Positions 6,627 through 18,849 are shown, counted from the first letter of the stretch. The stretch: DNA of 64,000 nt from Acidimicrobiia bacterium (GCA_040878325.1 JBBDMM010000016.1:132413-196412); one strand, 5' to 3'. Notes: generated by a model not told the origin, from the letters alone. Numbers and translations are program-made.

Positions 6627-8528
6627 CTACCACGCCCCGCCGCCGCCACCGCCGCCACCGCCACCACCACCGCCCCAGAACCCCCCGCCTCCCCCACCAG
6701 ACGAAGACGGCGGGGTGAATGCACCGTTGAGCGCAGAGGCGATCCCGGTGATCGCGTTCGACGAATGACCGCCGTACCCATGGCTGCCGTACCAGTAGAG
6801 GTTGCTGTCGTTCAGTTCCGGCGGTGCTTGCAGCCGGGCGGCTTCCAGGACGTCGTCGGCGACCCCGAGGGCGATGGCATAGACGAGGTACTCCTCCCAG
6901 AGGGCCAACGACATCGGCGGCGCCTCGTCCATTCGGCTGAAGTCCTCGAGGTAGTCCCGGAACGCCCGCCAGCGGGCATTCATCAGGGCACCAGCCTTCG
7001 ACCTCCGAACCCACAGGGTGTGCCTAAAGGCCAACGCGAGGGCGACCAGGATGGCGAAGACCGTCACGACGACGATTCCGACTCGCATGATCTCGACGTC
7101 TATGAGGTCGAAGAACGCGGCGAGCATTGGGCCGAGCACGAAGTACCCGAACACGCCGATGATCGCGAAGGTTGCGGCCAGGATGAGCGGACCCGTGTAG
7201 CGCGCCTTGTCGTTGATGAGCCCGGCGGAAACGAGGGCCTGGCTGACCTTCTCCCGGAACGACCGATAGGTGGTGGCGTTGGCGGCGGCATCCTCGCGGA
7301 TGCGCTTGCGAAATGCAGTCAGCGGCTGGGGCCCATCCTCGAGAACTCGCTGCACGACGGTCACCACCGACCGCTCGTATGCCCTCAACTCCCGGTCGGC
7401 GTCGCCCATCGCAATCTCGAGGTCGGAGATCTCCTCACGCCTGAGGCCCGCCCAGGTCTTGCGATCCACCGACACGGGCCGGGCAACCAAGACCCCCTGG
7501 CGGATGAGATCGAACAGGGTCGCGGTGAACTCGGCCTCGTCAGAAGTCCCCTGGGCGACGAGGGCCCCCACCTCGGCTGGCGGGTCGTCGGACGGCGGAG
7601 CCTGCTCGTACTCCCGGTCATAGGCGACCCTGGGCTCCGAGCCATACCGCCGGAATGCCCAGATGACCCCGACCGGGATCGGGATCAAGAAGAATGCCAA
7701 AGCCCCCAGCGTGACCTTGAGCCGGCGGCCCTCCTGGAGGCGGCGATCGGCGTTGAGCCCCAGGTCACGGGCGAAGTGTTCCTCTTCGGCGAGGATGCCC
7801 TCGAGAGCGTCCCCGGCCTCGACCCTGGCCCCCCCTGTCGACGACAGCAGCTCCCGCGGAAACACCACGCGAATCTCCACCCATTCGTGATCTGGCACGT
7901 TGGTCGCCTCCAGGGTCGGAGACAGGCCATCCGGGCCGAGCGAGGTCGACCCGCCAGCCGAAGCAGCGTGCCCCCAAACGAGCACCTCACCCGGCCGGGC
8001 GCCCGCCGGGATCACCACCTCGGCTGTGAGATTGTCGAGGTCGAAGTCCCACTCCTGGCCCCAGACCTTGAAGTTGACGTCGACGACGTCGGCGTAAGCG
8101 ACCGCCAGGCCGTCCATTCGATAGGTCACCGAGAACGTCCGCCGCTCGTCGCTCGCCCGGTAATGCCAGACCACCCGGACGATGGACCCGAGATCCACGA
8201 CTCCATAGCTGCCGGGATCGCCCGACGAGCCGAGCGCCGTCGGGGCCCCGGGGTCGTACCCCACGCCGTCTTCCGAGACGACCACATCGGTGATCGATTC
8301 ACCCGCCCGCAGCGGAATGTCTCGATATGCGCCCTGGAACGACCCGTCGAACGAGAAGGTGAGATCCTCGCGGACCGTCAGCGAACCATCGGGGTTCACG
8401 GTGATCGCGACGTGCGCCTCGACGACGCGATACGACAGAGCCTGGGCCACCGGCATCGCCAGCGCTAGAAACGCCAACGACAGCAGCCCGATGACGGCGA
8501 GACGGCGGACGGGCGAAGGATCGATCAT
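6627..8528 (-). CDS. DUF2207 membrane protein with a Gly-rich tail
   Basis: The 633-residue protein has a signal peptide (about 1-30) and a large extracytoplasmic DUF2207 beta domain (about 30-260) with the family-typical GSFQGAYRDIPL. A membrane segment lies near 268-288 and two more lie near 425-480. The C-terminal 30 residues are almost all glycine, ending in AW, as often seen in DUF2207 proteins. lemA is 58 bases upstream on the same strand, a common pairing whose role in the envelope is unproven. Confidence 0.88.
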   Translation of the reverse strand: MIDPSPVRRLAVIGLLSLAFLALAMPVAQALSYRVVEAHVAITVNPDGSLTVREDLTFSFDGSFQGAYRDIPLRAGESITDVVVSEDGVGYDPGAPTALGSSGDPGSYGVVDLGSIVRVVWHYRASDERRTFSVTYRMDGLAVAYADVVDVNFKVWGQEWDFDLDNLTAEVVIPAGARPGEVLVWGHAASAGGSTSLGPDGLSPTLEATNVPDHEWVEIRVVFPRELLSSTGGARVEAGDALEGILAEEEHFARDLGLNADRRLQEGRRLKVTLGALAFFLIPIPVGVIWAFRRYGSEPRVAYDREYEQAPPSDDPPAEVGALVAQGTSDEAEFTATLFDLIRQGVLVARPVSVDRKTWAGLRREEISDLEIAMGDADRELRAYERSVVTVVQRVLEDGPQPLTAFRKRIREDAAANATTYRSFREKVSQALVSAGLINDKARYTGPLILAATFAIIGVFGYFVLGPMLAAFFDLIDVEIMRVGIVVVTVFAILVALALAFRHTLWVRRSKAGALMNARWRAFRDYLEDFSRMDEAPPMSLALWEEYLVYAIALGVADDVLEAARLQAPPELNDSNLYWYGSHGYGGHSSNAITGIASALNGAFTPPSSSGGGGGGFWGGGGGGGGGGGGGAW

Positions 8529-8586
8529 CGGACTCGCCGCTCATCGGCTGTCGGTCGCATGGGGATTCGTCGCAGGGTCGACGGGG

Positions 8587-9135
8587 TCAGAAGCTCACCT
8601 CGGGAGCGCTGCGGGCATCGTCCTCGATCTCGAAGTAGGCCCTCTTTGCGAAGTTGAACATGCTGGCGATGATGTTCGACGGCACCGTCTGGACCGCGTT
8701 GTTGTAGGTGAGCGTCGAGTCGTTGTAGATCTGACGCGACACCGAGATTCGGTTCTCGGTCTCGGCGAGCTCCTCTTGCAGGCGGCGGAAGTTCTCGCTC
8801 GCCCGCAGCTCGGGGTACGCCTCGGCGAGCGCAAACAGCTTGCGGAGCGCTCCGGTCAGCATGTTCTCGGCCACCGCCTGCTCCTCGACAGTCGAGGCAT
8901 CTTGGGCGGCCGTGCGTGCCCGCACTACTTCCTCGAAGGTCTCCCGCTCGTGGGCCGCGTATCCCTTCACCGTCTCAACGATGTTGGGAATGAGGTCGTA
9001 GCGGCGCTTCAGTTGCACATCCACCTGAGACCAGGCGTTGTCGGTGCGGTTGCGGAGGCGAACCAGCCGGTTGTAGATGGCGATGACGGCCAGCACCAGC
9101 AGGCCGATTACAGCGAGTCCGATGATCAGTGGCAT
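8587..9135 (-). CDS. lemA: LemA family protein
   Basis: This 182-residue protein has one N-terminal membrane helix (residues 3-22) and a long helical domain. It carries the LemA signatures [19 protein letters not shown] and [10 protein letters not shown]. LemA proteins are membrane-anchored helical bundles with unclear function. It is probably the first gene of a two-gene operon with the DUF2207 protein. Confidence 0.93.
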   Translation of the reverse strand: MPLIIGLAVIGLLVLAVIAIYNRLVRLRNRTDNAWSQVDVQLKRRYDLIPNIVETVKGYAAHERETFEEVVRARTAAQDASTVEEQAVAENMLTGALRKLFALAEAYPELRASENFRRLQEELAETENRISVSRQIYNDSTLTYNNAVQTVPSNIIASMFNFAKRAYFEIEDDARSAPEVSF

Positions 9136-9242
9136 GCCCTAAGAGTACCGGGGAGGGAGGCGGTTGGCGGAGCTGGCGGGCAACCCGGCACGGACCGCCG
9201 TAACCGTCTCGCCGCGATCTGACCGAAGGGTGGCGGCTCTTG

Positions 9243-9334
9243 AAGGGGTGACCGAATACGTCGCTCGCTTCATCAGGTTCGGCTTGTGGCAAGCCGAACC
9301 CTGACCCCGGGGCGAGCCATTTCGCTCACCCCTT
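9243..9334 (+). promoter_or_regulatory. 92-nt elongated hairpin leader in front of acnA
   Basis: Three nested stems form one long imperfect hairpin. The outer stem, 9243-9256 with 9321-9334, has 13 pairs and one C-C mismatch. The middle stem, 9263-9268 with 9312-9317, has 6 perfect pairs. The inner stem, 9276-9286 with 9290-9300, has 11 perfect pairs and a TGG loop. It ends 11 bases before the acnA ATG, leaving CGGAG as the exposed ribosome site. It could be a regulatory leader or a small palindromic repeat; the loop is not an IRE-type CAGUGN. Confidence 0.6.
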
Positions 9335-9345
9335 AAACTCGGAGC

Positions 9346-12090
<2,745 letters not shown>

Positions 12091-12100
12091 TATTTTCGCG

Positions 12101-13141
12101 ATGATCGAACGACTCCACCTCCACGAGGTCGAACTGGGGTTCGCCGAACCGCTGGTCACCCCCGATGGGGTCTACCCGAGCAGACGGTCGATCCTGGTAG
12201 GCGCCGAGGCCGGCGGAGTCGTTGGCTGGGGCGAAGCCCCGGCGTTCCCGTCGAGGCGCTGGGGCACCGCCGAGGCGGCGTGGGCCGCTCTCGAATCGGC
12301 CGATGTCATCCGGGGCGAGGCCCCGCTCCCCCCCATCGCCAGCGCGGCGCTGCAGGCCGCCACTGCCGACCTTCAGGCTCGCATGGCGGGTCTGCCGTTC
12401 CACCGGTTCCTCGGAGCAGGTACCCGCCGGGTCGTCGCCAGGCACACTCTGGGACTCGCCACCGAGCCGGGCGATCTGGTGGAACGGTTGGGCCGGCTGA
12501 CGGCAGGGGGCCTCAAAGCGATCAAAGTGAAGATCGCTCCCGGGCGGGATGCCGAAACCGTCGGGGCGATTCGCGACTCGTTTCCGCTCATCGACCTCGC
12601 CGTCGACGCGAACGCCACCTACCGGAGCCCCGCCGACCCGATCTTCGAACGCCTCGCCGAAGCCCGCGTCTCACTCATCGAGCAGCCGTTCCCGGCCCAC
12701 GACCTGGCGGCGCATGCCGAACTGAGGCGTAGAGGGCTGATCCCAGTAGCGGTCGACGAAGCGATCCACTCCATCGGCGACGTCCGCCAGATCCTCCGTG
12801 CCGATGCCGCCGACCTCCTGTCCGTGAAGGTGAACCGGCTCGGACTCGAAGCGGCGAAGGCAATCCTCGCCCTCGCCGTCGGCGAGGGCATCAGGGTGAA
12901 GGTCGGAGGAACTTTCGACACCGCGATCGGCCGGCGGCTGTTGCTCGCCTTCGCCATGCTCGACGGAGTGGCCGACGCCGAGATCGCGCCACCCCTGGGC
13001 TACCTCCAGGCCGACGTGGCCGACTACCCGCCGCTCATCGAGGGGGAAGCGGCGCCCGACGAAACACCCGGCATCGGAGCCTCACCCGATCGGGAGCGGC
13101 TGGCCCGACTAGAGATCCGCAGGACGGTGGTGGTCGCCTAG
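12101..13141 (+). CDS. menC: o-Succinylbenzoate synthase-like enolase-superfamily enzyme
   Basis: The ATG at 12101 (MIERLHLHEVELGF) gives 346 residues with the MLE/OSBS barrel layout. General-base lysines are in IKVKIAP (Lys142, Lys144), metal ligands are Asp169 (DANATY), Glu194 (IEQPF) and Asp219 (VDEAI), and a late lysine is Lys243 in VKVNR. Best reading is o-succinylbenzoate synthase of menaquinone synthesis. N-succinylamino-acid racemase activity is common in this subfamily and cannot be excluded. No other men gene is adjacent. Confidence 0.7.
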   Translation: MIERLHLHEVELGFAEPLVTPDGVYPSRRSILVGAEAGGVVGWGEAPAFPSRRWGTAEAAWAALESADVIRGEAPLPPIASAALQAATADLQARMAGLPFHRFLGAGTRRVVARHTLGLATEPGDLVERLGRLTAGGLKAIKVKIAPGRDAETVGAIRDSFPLIDLAVDANATYRSPADPIFERLAEARVSLIEQPFPAHDLAAHAELRRRGLIPVAVDEAIHSIGDVRQILRADAADLLSVKVNRLGLEAAKAILALAVGEGIRVKVGGTFDTAIGRRLLLAFAMLDGVADAEIAPPLGYLQADVADYPPLIEGEAAPDETPGIGASPDRERLARLEIRRTVVVA

Positions 13142-13167
13142 GAGTGAGAGTCGCCACCGGGACCTGG

Positions 13168-13782
13168 TCAATCGCCCCAGTACCGTTGCTCCTTGAACGG
13201 GTCGCCGTACATGTGATACCCGTTGCGCTCCCAGAACCCCGGCTCGTCGTGGTCGAGCAGGTCGATCCCGCGCACCCACTTCACCGACTTCCAGAAATAG
13301 AGGTGCGGAACCACCAGCCGCAGAGGCCATCCGTGATCCGGTTCGAGTTCCTCGCCTCCGAACCGCCAGGCGAAGAGGTTTCCCTCCCGGGCGAAATCGG
13401 CCAAAGGGAGGTTGGCGGTGAAGCCGTGCTCGGCGCGGATGACGACGTGCGTGGCGGACTGCTGTGACCCTGCCTGCTCCAGCACCGTCGTCGTGGGCAC
13501 CCCCTCCCACTCGGTGTCGAATTTCGACCACTTCGTGACGCAGTGGATGTCGGCGGTGATGGTATTGGTGGGCAGCGAACGGAACTCGTCGAAACCCAGC
13601 CGCAGCGGAACGTCGACCAGCCCCCCGACCGTGAAGTCCCAGGTGGCCGGATCGGTCTCGGGGACGATTCCCGCGTGAAGGACCGGGAACCGGTCGGTGT
13701 TGTACTGGCCGGGCGGAAGACGGGAGGGGTCGATCCCCTGGGCCGCCAGCTCACTCCGATTCCGCTCGAAGAATGACGTCAC
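13168..13782 (-). CDS. Sulfite oxidase-like molybdopterin oxidoreductase
   Basis: The GTG at 13782 (VTSFFERNRSELAAQGIDPSR) gives 204 residues of the compact YuiH/sulfite-oxidase-like family. The Mo-ligating cysteine is Cys81 in ADIHCVTKWS, followed by HGFTANLPL, GGEELEPDHGWPLRLVVPH and a YFWKSVKWVRG ending typical of the fold. There is no signal peptide and no heme or dimerisation domain. The physiological substrate is unknown. It is divergent from the TlpA gene, with overlapping 5' regions. The frame open to 13947 is an antisense extension into tlpA. Confidence 0.85.
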   Translation of the reverse strand: MTSFFERNRSELAAQGIDPSRLPPGQYNTDRFPVLHAGIVPETDPATWDFTVGGLVDVPLRLGFDEFRSLPTNTITADIHCVTKWSKFDTEWEGVPTTTVLEQAGSQQSATHVVIRAEHGFTANLPLADFAREGNLFAWRFGGEELEPDHGWPLRLVVPHLYFWKSVKWVRGIDLLDHDEPGFWERNGYHMYGDPFKEQRYWGD

Positions 13783-13847
13783 CGGCGGGATGGTACAGGC
13801 CGAATAGCAGGGGTTTCTAGGCGGCGGCGGGCGGTACGCTCCCGAGC

Positions 13848-14462
13848 GTGATCGATTCTCCCCAGCCTGCCGGCCCCGACCCGCTCGCACCCCACGAACC
13901 CGCTCCCGAGCCGCGGCGGCGAGGGCCGCGCTGGCCGCTGGGGGCACTCACGCTGGTGGCTGCGGCGTTCGTCGTGATCGGCATCGCCTTCTTCGGGGGC
14001 GACGATCAGTCCGGTCCGACGATCCCGACGATCGGGGGCGCTCCCACCGGAGACGAAGCACCGGATTTCGCCGTCGATCTGATCGCCGGCGGCCGCTTCC
14101 GGCTCAGCGACCACCTGGAGAGCGACGGGCGCCCGGTGATCCTCAACCTGTGGGCATCGTGGTGCGGTCCGTGCCGCGAGGAGATGCCCGCGCTCGACGC
14201 GGTGGCCGCCGCCAATCCAGAGGTGTTCCTGATCGGGGTCGCGGTGGACGACGACCCCACCGCCGCCCGCAACTTTGCCGCCGAGATCGGCGTGTCGTAC
14301 GCACTGGCGGTCGACGAAGATGACGCGGTCGGGGCCCGCTACCCCTCTCCGGGGCTTCCTGCCACCTTCTTCGTCGACGGGGACGGCCAATTGGTCCGCA
14401 TCGTGTACGGCGGGGTGACGCAGGATCAGGTTCAGGACCTGATCGACTCGTTGTTCGGATAG
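13848..14462 (+). CDS. TlpA/ResA-like membrane-anchored thioredoxin
   Basis: This 204-residue protein has a Pro-rich cytoplasmic N-terminus, a membrane anchor at about 31-50, and an extracytoplasmic thioredoxin fold with the WCGPC active site at 105-109. TlpA/ResA proteins keep cysteines reduced for cytochrome c or other extracytoplasmic proteins. The start is the GTG at 13848. No cytochrome maturation gene is adjacent; the neighbour facing it is the sulfite-oxidase-like enzyme. Confidence 0.88.
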   Translation: MIDSPQPAGPDPLAPHEPAPEPRRRGPRWPLGALTLVAAAFVVIGIAFFGGDDQSGPTIPTIGGAPTGDEAPDFAVDLIAGGRFRLSDHLESDGRPVILNLWASWCGPCREEMPALDAVAAANPEVFLIGVAVDDDPTAARNFAAEIGVSYALAVDEDDAVGARYPSPGLPATFFVDGDGQLVRIVYGGVTQDQVQDLIDSLFG

Positions 14463-14475
14463 CCCTGGCCGAACC

Positions 14476-16242
14476 TCAGATGACCCAGAACACCGGAGCC
14501 AGCACCGCCACCATGGCAAGGGCGTAGATCGTCAGCGGGGTGCCCAGCCTGGCGTAGTCGCCGAAGCGGTACCCGCCCGGGCCCCACACCATGGTGTTCG
14601 TTTGATAACCGATCGGGGTGAGGAACGACGCTGAGGCCATGAGGGCCACCACGATGGCGAAGGCGCGCGGGTCGGCGCCTGCGTCGTTGGCTGCGGCCAC
14701 TGCCACCGGGAACATCAGCACGGCCGCCGCGTTGTTGGTGATGGCCTCGGTCAACGCCAGCGTCGCCAGGGAGACCGCCAGGACCAGCGCGGCCGGGCCC
14801 AAGCTCTCTGCCGGAGCCACCAGACCGTCGGCGATTCGCTGAGCCAGGCCGGTGATGCCGATGGCCTCCCCCAGCCCGAAGGCAGCGGCGATCACGACGA
14901 TCACGTCCAGGTCGACCGCGGTCCGCGCTTCGTTGGGGCTGAGCACCCCGAACACCACCATCGCGATCGCTCCGAGCAGCGACGCCTCCAGGATCGGGAG
15001 AAGCCCGGACCCGGCAGCCACCACGACCGCCAGGCCCACGAGGCTCGCCGGCACGATCTTCTTGGGCCGAGCGGGCTCGGGACCGCCGAATCGTGAAACA
15101 AGCAGGAAGTCGTTGCTCCCGTGCCAACGATCCTGAAATGCCGGCGATGCCAGCACCAGCAGCGTGTCTCCAGTCTTGAGCCGCACCTCTCCCAGCTTCC
15201 CCTCCACCCGCTGGCCCGCCCGATGGATGGCAAGAACGGCTGCCTGGTATCGCTGGCGGAATCCGATTCCCTTGAGTGATGCCCCGACGAGCGGAGAGGC
15301 GTCACCGATCACTGCTTCGAAGAAGGCGTGCTGGCCGGTGGGGATGGCCACCGCATGCTCCTGGGCTTCCGGGGTGATCCCGGCGCGGTCGTGCACGTCG
15401 GCGACCTCGCGGGCGTTGCCCACGAACCGGAGCCGGTCACCGCCGCGCAGAACCGTGCTCGGCGTAACCGGGGCGATCGTCTCGCCGGCACGCTCTACCT
15501 GAGCGAGGAACACTCCCGCCAGGTGGCGCAGGTCGGCGGCGGCCACCGAGAGCCCGTCGAGCGGACCACCGGTATCGACGGTCATCTCGACGACGAACTC
15601 CCGCACATCCTCGATGTCCTGGCGCGCCGGACGCCGGTCGGGGAGGATGCTCGGCGCCAGGAGAACCAGAAGGGCGACCCCTCCGATTGCCACCGGGAGC
15701 CCGATCTTCGAGATCTCGAAGAATCCCATCGGATCCATCCCCGCCGACTCGAGGAGGCCCGACACCACGACATTGGTCGAGGTCCCGATCAGAGTGACCA
15801 TTCCGCCGAGCATGGCCGCATACGAAAGGGGCATCAGGAACCGGGAGACCGACCGGCCCATCCGCTGGGTCCACCGGCTCACCGGTGGCACCATCATCGC
15901 CACGATCGGCGTGTTGTTCAAGAACGCCGAGGCGGCCGCCGTGGGAACCAGCAGACGGGTGAGGGTCCGCCGATCACCGCCACCAGAACCCAAGACGAGG
16001 TCGACGATCCGGTTGAGGATTCCGGTGCGTTCGATCCCGGCGGCCACCACGTACAACGCGGCGACCGTTATCGGGGCGGGGTTCCCGAACCCGCCGAAGG
16101 CCTCGTGGGGCTCCAGCACACCCGCTACCAGCAACGCAACGACGGCGCCGAAGACGATCGCCGATGGCGCGGTGAAGTCACGGGCCAGAAGGATGATTGT
16201 CAGCACCACCACTGCCAGCGTGAACCAGGCTTCCCAGGTCAT
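14476..16242 (-). CDS. SLC13-family permease with RCK-C (TrkA-C) domains
   Basis: The ATG at 16242 (MTWEAWFTLAVVVLTIILLA) gives 588 residues. The divalent anion:Na+ symporter membrane region is split into two halves by about 200 cytosolic residues (roughly 200-395) holding two TrkA-C-like domains (VEMTVDTGGPLDGLSV and IPTGQHAFFEAVIGDAS). The hairpin motif AAASAFLNNTPIVAMMVP near 125-142 is diagnostic. Members move sulfate, dicarboxylates or similar anions; the substrate is not evident. It converges with tlpA, 13 bases apart. Confidence 0.88.
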   Translation of the reverse strand: MTWEAWFTLAVVVLTIILLARDFTAPSAIVFGAVVALLVAGVLEPHEAFGGFGNPAPITVAALYVVAAGIERTGILNRIVDLVLGSGGGDRRTLTRLLVPTAAASAFLNNTPIVAMMVPPVSRWTQRMGRSVSRFLMPLSYAAMLGGMVTLIGTSTNVVVSGLLESAGMDPMGFFEISKIGLPVAIGGVALLVLLAPSILPDRRPARQDIEDVREFVVEMTVDTGGPLDGLSVAAADLRHLAGVFLAQVERAGETIAPVTPSTVLRGGDRLRFVGNAREVADVHDRAGITPEAQEHAVAIPTGQHAFFEAVIGDASPLVGASLKGIGFRQRYQAAVLAIHRAGQRVEGKLGEVRLKTGDTLLVLASPAFQDRWHGSNDFLLVSRFGGPEPARPKKIVPASLVGLAVVVAAGSGLLPILEASLLGAIAMVVFGVLSPNEARTAVDLDVIVVIAAAFGLGEAIGITGLAQRIADGLVAPAESLGPAALVLAVSLATLALTEAITNNAAAVLMFPVAVAAANDAGADPRAFAIVVALMASASFLTPIGYQTNTMVWGPGGYRFGDYARLGTPLTIYALAMVAVLAPVFWVI

Positions 16243-16256
16243 GGGCCGCTCCTGGG

Positions 16257-16309
16257 CCGCTCCTGCGGAGCGGCGCGATTGGCGATTGGCGATTGGCGAT
16301 TGGCGACTT
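16257..16309. repeat. Hairpin (TGC loop) plus (GCGATTG)x4 element
   Basis: A perfect 7-bp hairpin, CCGCTCC-TGC-GGAGCGG, spans 16257-16273. One base later come four exact GCGATTG units (16275-16302) and a fifth diverged unit to 16309. The layout is almost the same as at 31253-31301. It lies between the SLC13 permease start and the NUDIX gene. Confidence 0.75.
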
Positions 16310-16357
16310 GCCAGGTCGCGCAGCCGTGCCACTTGACTTGCCGCTGGGTGAACCGGC

Positions 16358-16840
16358 TCAATCCACGTCTCCCAGGTACACCGGCCCGGGCTGCCCGCCG
16401 CGCAGGAACCCCGCCACGGACGCCGCCAGCGCACGCGGGAAGAACACCCGGTCGGCGATGTCCTCGGGCGACAGCCAGGCCGTCCCGACCTGATCGGTGT
16501 CGACGGCGGTGGCCACCCCCCGATCGTCGATGAGCCGGGACTCGAACATGAACTCGATGGCGTGATCCGCCGGGTCGAATGGCAGCTCGGGCCGCAAGGC
16601 GACGATCAGCTCACGCACCCACAGCAGGCGGATCGGCTCCACCACGCACCCGGTCTCCTCGGCGACCTCGCGGCGGAGGGCGTCTGCCAACGTCTCACCG
16701 GGCCGCTGGCCGCCTCCGGGAAACCCGAACCACTCGGACTGCCCACCGACAGGCCGATGGTGGTTGGCCAGCACCCGCCCGTCCTTGACGACAACTGCCT
16801 TGGCCGAAGGGCGCAGCCGGCTCGGGACGATTGAGCTCAC
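16358..16840 (-). CDS. NUDIX hydrolase
   Basis: The 160-residue protein carries a complete Nudix box at 43-65 (G-x5-E-x7-RE-x2-EE-x-G), with REVAEETG holding the metal-binding glutamates. NUDIX enzymes hydrolyse nucleoside diphosphates linked to another moiety; the substrate cannot be assigned. Its start overlaps the stop of the upstream enoyl-CoA hydratase gene by four bases, so the two are translationally coupled. Confidence 0.9.
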   Translation of the reverse strand: MSSIVPSRLRPSAKAVVVKDGRVLANHHRPVGGQSEWFGFPGGGQRPGETLADALRREVAEETGCVVEPIRLLWVRELIVALRPELPFDPADHAIEFMFESRLIDDRGVATAVDTDQVGTAWLSPEDIADRVFFPRALAASVAGFLRGGQPGPVYLGDVD

Positions 16841-17604
16841 CGACCGCGCCAGTTCGGTCGCCGCTTCTCGAGGAACGCCGCAACACCTTCCGCAGCGTCC
16901 TCGGTCGCCGCCACCGAAGTCAGCCCGATATGGAGTTGAGCCACCGCCGAATCGAAGTCCAGATCTTCGACCGCAAAGAACGAGTCGCGCCCCAGCCGGA
17001 GAACCGCCGGGCTGGCGGCAGCGAGTCCCGACACAACCAGATCGACCGCCTCATCGAGCTCGGATCGCCGCACCACCCGGGAGACCACTCCGAGGCGCTG
17101 GGCCTCCTCGGCCGTGATCGACCGCCCGGTCATCATGAGCTCCAACACCGCCTTGTGCGGCATCACCCGCTGCAGCACTGCCGTGATCATCATCGGCCAC
17201 AGACCCACCTTGATCTCGGGGGTGCCGAAAGTCGCTTCCTTCACGGCCACGACGATGTCGCACGCAGCCGCCAATCCGAAGCCGCCGGCGAGTGCATGCC
17301 CGTTGACCCTGGCCACTGTTGGCTTTCCGCAAGTCCGCAGGGAACGCAGCAAGCGGCCGAGCGCCCCCCGTTCGTCATGGTCGGCGATCGGGTTCTCCAC
17401 GAAACCCCCGCTCAGGTCACCGCCGGCGGAGAACGCCTGGTTGCCGGCGCCGGTGATGACGACCACCCGCACCGACGGGTCGGCGGCGGCGCGGTCGATC
17501 AGATCGGCGATCTCGCCCATGGCCGCATTCGACAGCGGGTTGCGACGCTCCGGGTCGTCGATCGTGATCGTGGCTCGCGGCGGTTCGACCTCGTAACGGA
17601 GCAC
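16837..17604 (-). CDS. Enoyl-CoA hydratase/isomerase family protein
   Basis: This 255-residue crotonase-fold protein has the oxyanion-hole segments AFSAGGDLSG near 65 and NGHALAGGFGLAAACDIVV near 110. It carries the usual C-terminal helices, with KRRPNWRGR close to the end, as in fatty-acid oxidation hydratases. The substrate is likely a short or medium acyl-CoA thioester. It is coupled to the NUDIX gene, which might act on CoA derivatives, though that is only suggested by position. Confidence 0.88.
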   Translation of the reverse strand: MLRYEVEPPRATITIDDPERRNPLSNAAMGEIADLIDRAAADPSVRVVVITGAGNQAFSAGGDLSGGFVENPIADHDERGALGRLLRSLRTCGKPTVARVNGHALAGGFGLAAACDIVVAVKEATFGTPEIKVGLWPMMITAVLQRVMPHKAVLELMMTGRSITAEEAQRLGVVSRVVRRSELDEAVDLVVSGLAAASPAVLRLGRDSFFAVEDLDFDSAVAQLHIGLTSVAATEDAAEGVAAFLEKRRPNWRGR

Positions 17605-17646
17605 ACGGCGATTCTACGGGTCGGGATCGGATCCCCCATGCCAGCC

Positions 17647-18849
17647 TCAGGCGGCGATGGCTGCCCGACGCTCGAGGACCCGTCGGAGGGCGGTGACCAC
17701 TTCAGGGTCGTAGTCGTACGCCGCGCCTCGATGCAGAGTCTCGATCGCCTCGATCGGCGACAGCCCGTTGTTCATCTCACCGTCGTATGCGGCGGCGACG
17801 CGCAGGATCTTCGACGCCAGGGGGTGGTCCGGGTCGCGCTCCTCGCCGGGTCGGCGGTAGGGATGGTGCTGGGCGGCGACGACCTCCGCCACATTCTCGA
17901 GATATCTCGCTTCGGAGACGATCGCGGCACTCCACCCTGAGACATCCGACAGCGTGTACGACCCCGCCGCCACCGTCGGATTGGCCAGCACCACCCGGCC
18001 GAGGTCGTGGAGGAGAGCGGCGTATTCCAGACGCTGCAATACGCCCGCCGACAGGCCCATCTCGGCCCCGACGCCCACCGCAATGTCGGCAACGCGAGCG
18101 GCGTGACCCACGGCCACCAGACCGCCGGCCTCCGGGATCGCACCCAGGGCCTGAATCGTCTGCCGGTAGGTGCTCCGGGTGGTCTGCACCCGGTGTAATG
18201 AGACATGGCTGAATGCGTACGGCAATCCGGCCAGTGGAAGCGCCCACCACCCCATCGCGGGCGCAGTGAGCCCGTAGAGCGCCCCACTCGAGAAGAGTGC
18301 GAGGTAGGCGGGCCAGTCTTCGAGGGCCCGGACCAGGGCCAACCGCCGCGGAGCAAGGCGCGCCTGACGGGAGTAGAACGCCCGCACCACCACCACGGTG
18401 AGAAACCACATGACGGCGGCGACCCCAAAGGCCGCCATACCGAGTGCCGCGCTATATGTCCCGGTGGGGATCAACATCGCGGCGGCGGCCATCACCCCGA
18501 CGAAGACGACGAGCCCGGCCGGCTCGGCGGGGAACATCTGGTCGGACACGCGGCGACCGTGTACCAACTGCACTACGAACCAGCCAAGGGGAAGGGCGAC
18601 CGCGGCCGCCCCGAGCACCAGCACCGTGGATCCCTGCGATTCGAGGGCGAAGCCGGCGGCGACGGCGACCAACAGAGGGGCACCCCGGCCCGACGGATTG
18701 GGAATCAGCAAGAGGTGGCCGACGACAAAGATCGCAGCGACCACGACAAACTTCCAGCCGGCCGCCCAATGGACTGCTGCGGCAGCACCCAGGCCGGGGG
18801 CTACCAGCAGGGCGAAGCGGCGGAGGAAGGTGTCAGGCACGGATCGCAC
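17647..18849 (-). CDS. Membrane HD-domain protein, HD-GYP-like without GYP
   Basis: This 400-residue protein has six or more hydrophobic segments (residues 10-215), then a cytosolic HD domain with LLHDLGRVV (His281-Asp282) and later AAQHHPYRRPGEE and ILRVAAAYDGEM. HD-GYP phosphodiesterases hydrolyse cyclic di-GMP, but the GYP part of the HHExxDGxGYP motif is replaced by YRRPGEE here. Activity on c-di-GMP is therefore doubtful. It overlaps the next HD gene by 17 bases, so the pair forms an operon. Confidence 0.75.
   Translation of the reverse strand: MRSVPDTFLRRFALLVAPGLGAAAAVHWAAGWKFVVVAAIFVVGHLLLIPNPSGRGAPLLVAVAAGFALESQGSTVLVLGAAAVALPLGWFVVQLVHGRRVSDQMFPAEPAGLVVFVGVMAAAAMLIPTGTYSAALGMAAFGVAAVMWFLTVVVVRAFYSRQARLAPRRLALVRALEDWPAYLALFSSGALYGLTAPAMGWWALPLAGLPYAFSHVSLHRVQTTRSTYRQTIQALGAIPEAGGLVAVGHAARVADIAVGVGAEMGLSAGVLQRLEYAALLHDLGRVVLANPTVAAGSYTLSDVSGWSAAIVSEARYLENVAEVVAAQHHPYRRPGEERDPDHPLASKILRVAAAYDGEMNNGLSPIEAIETLHRGAAYDYDPEVVTALRRVLERRAAIAA

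Noticed and set aside
6507-8468. 653-residue open frame on the plus strand opposite DUF2207 and mrp.
   Set aside because: It reads antisense to two well-supported genes and is rich in Arg, Gly, Pro and Asp, as expected from GC-rich antisense frames.
9276-9300. Iron-responsive element in the acnA leader.
   Set aside because: The loop is TGG on an 11-bp perfect stem; CAGUGN and the bulged C are missing.
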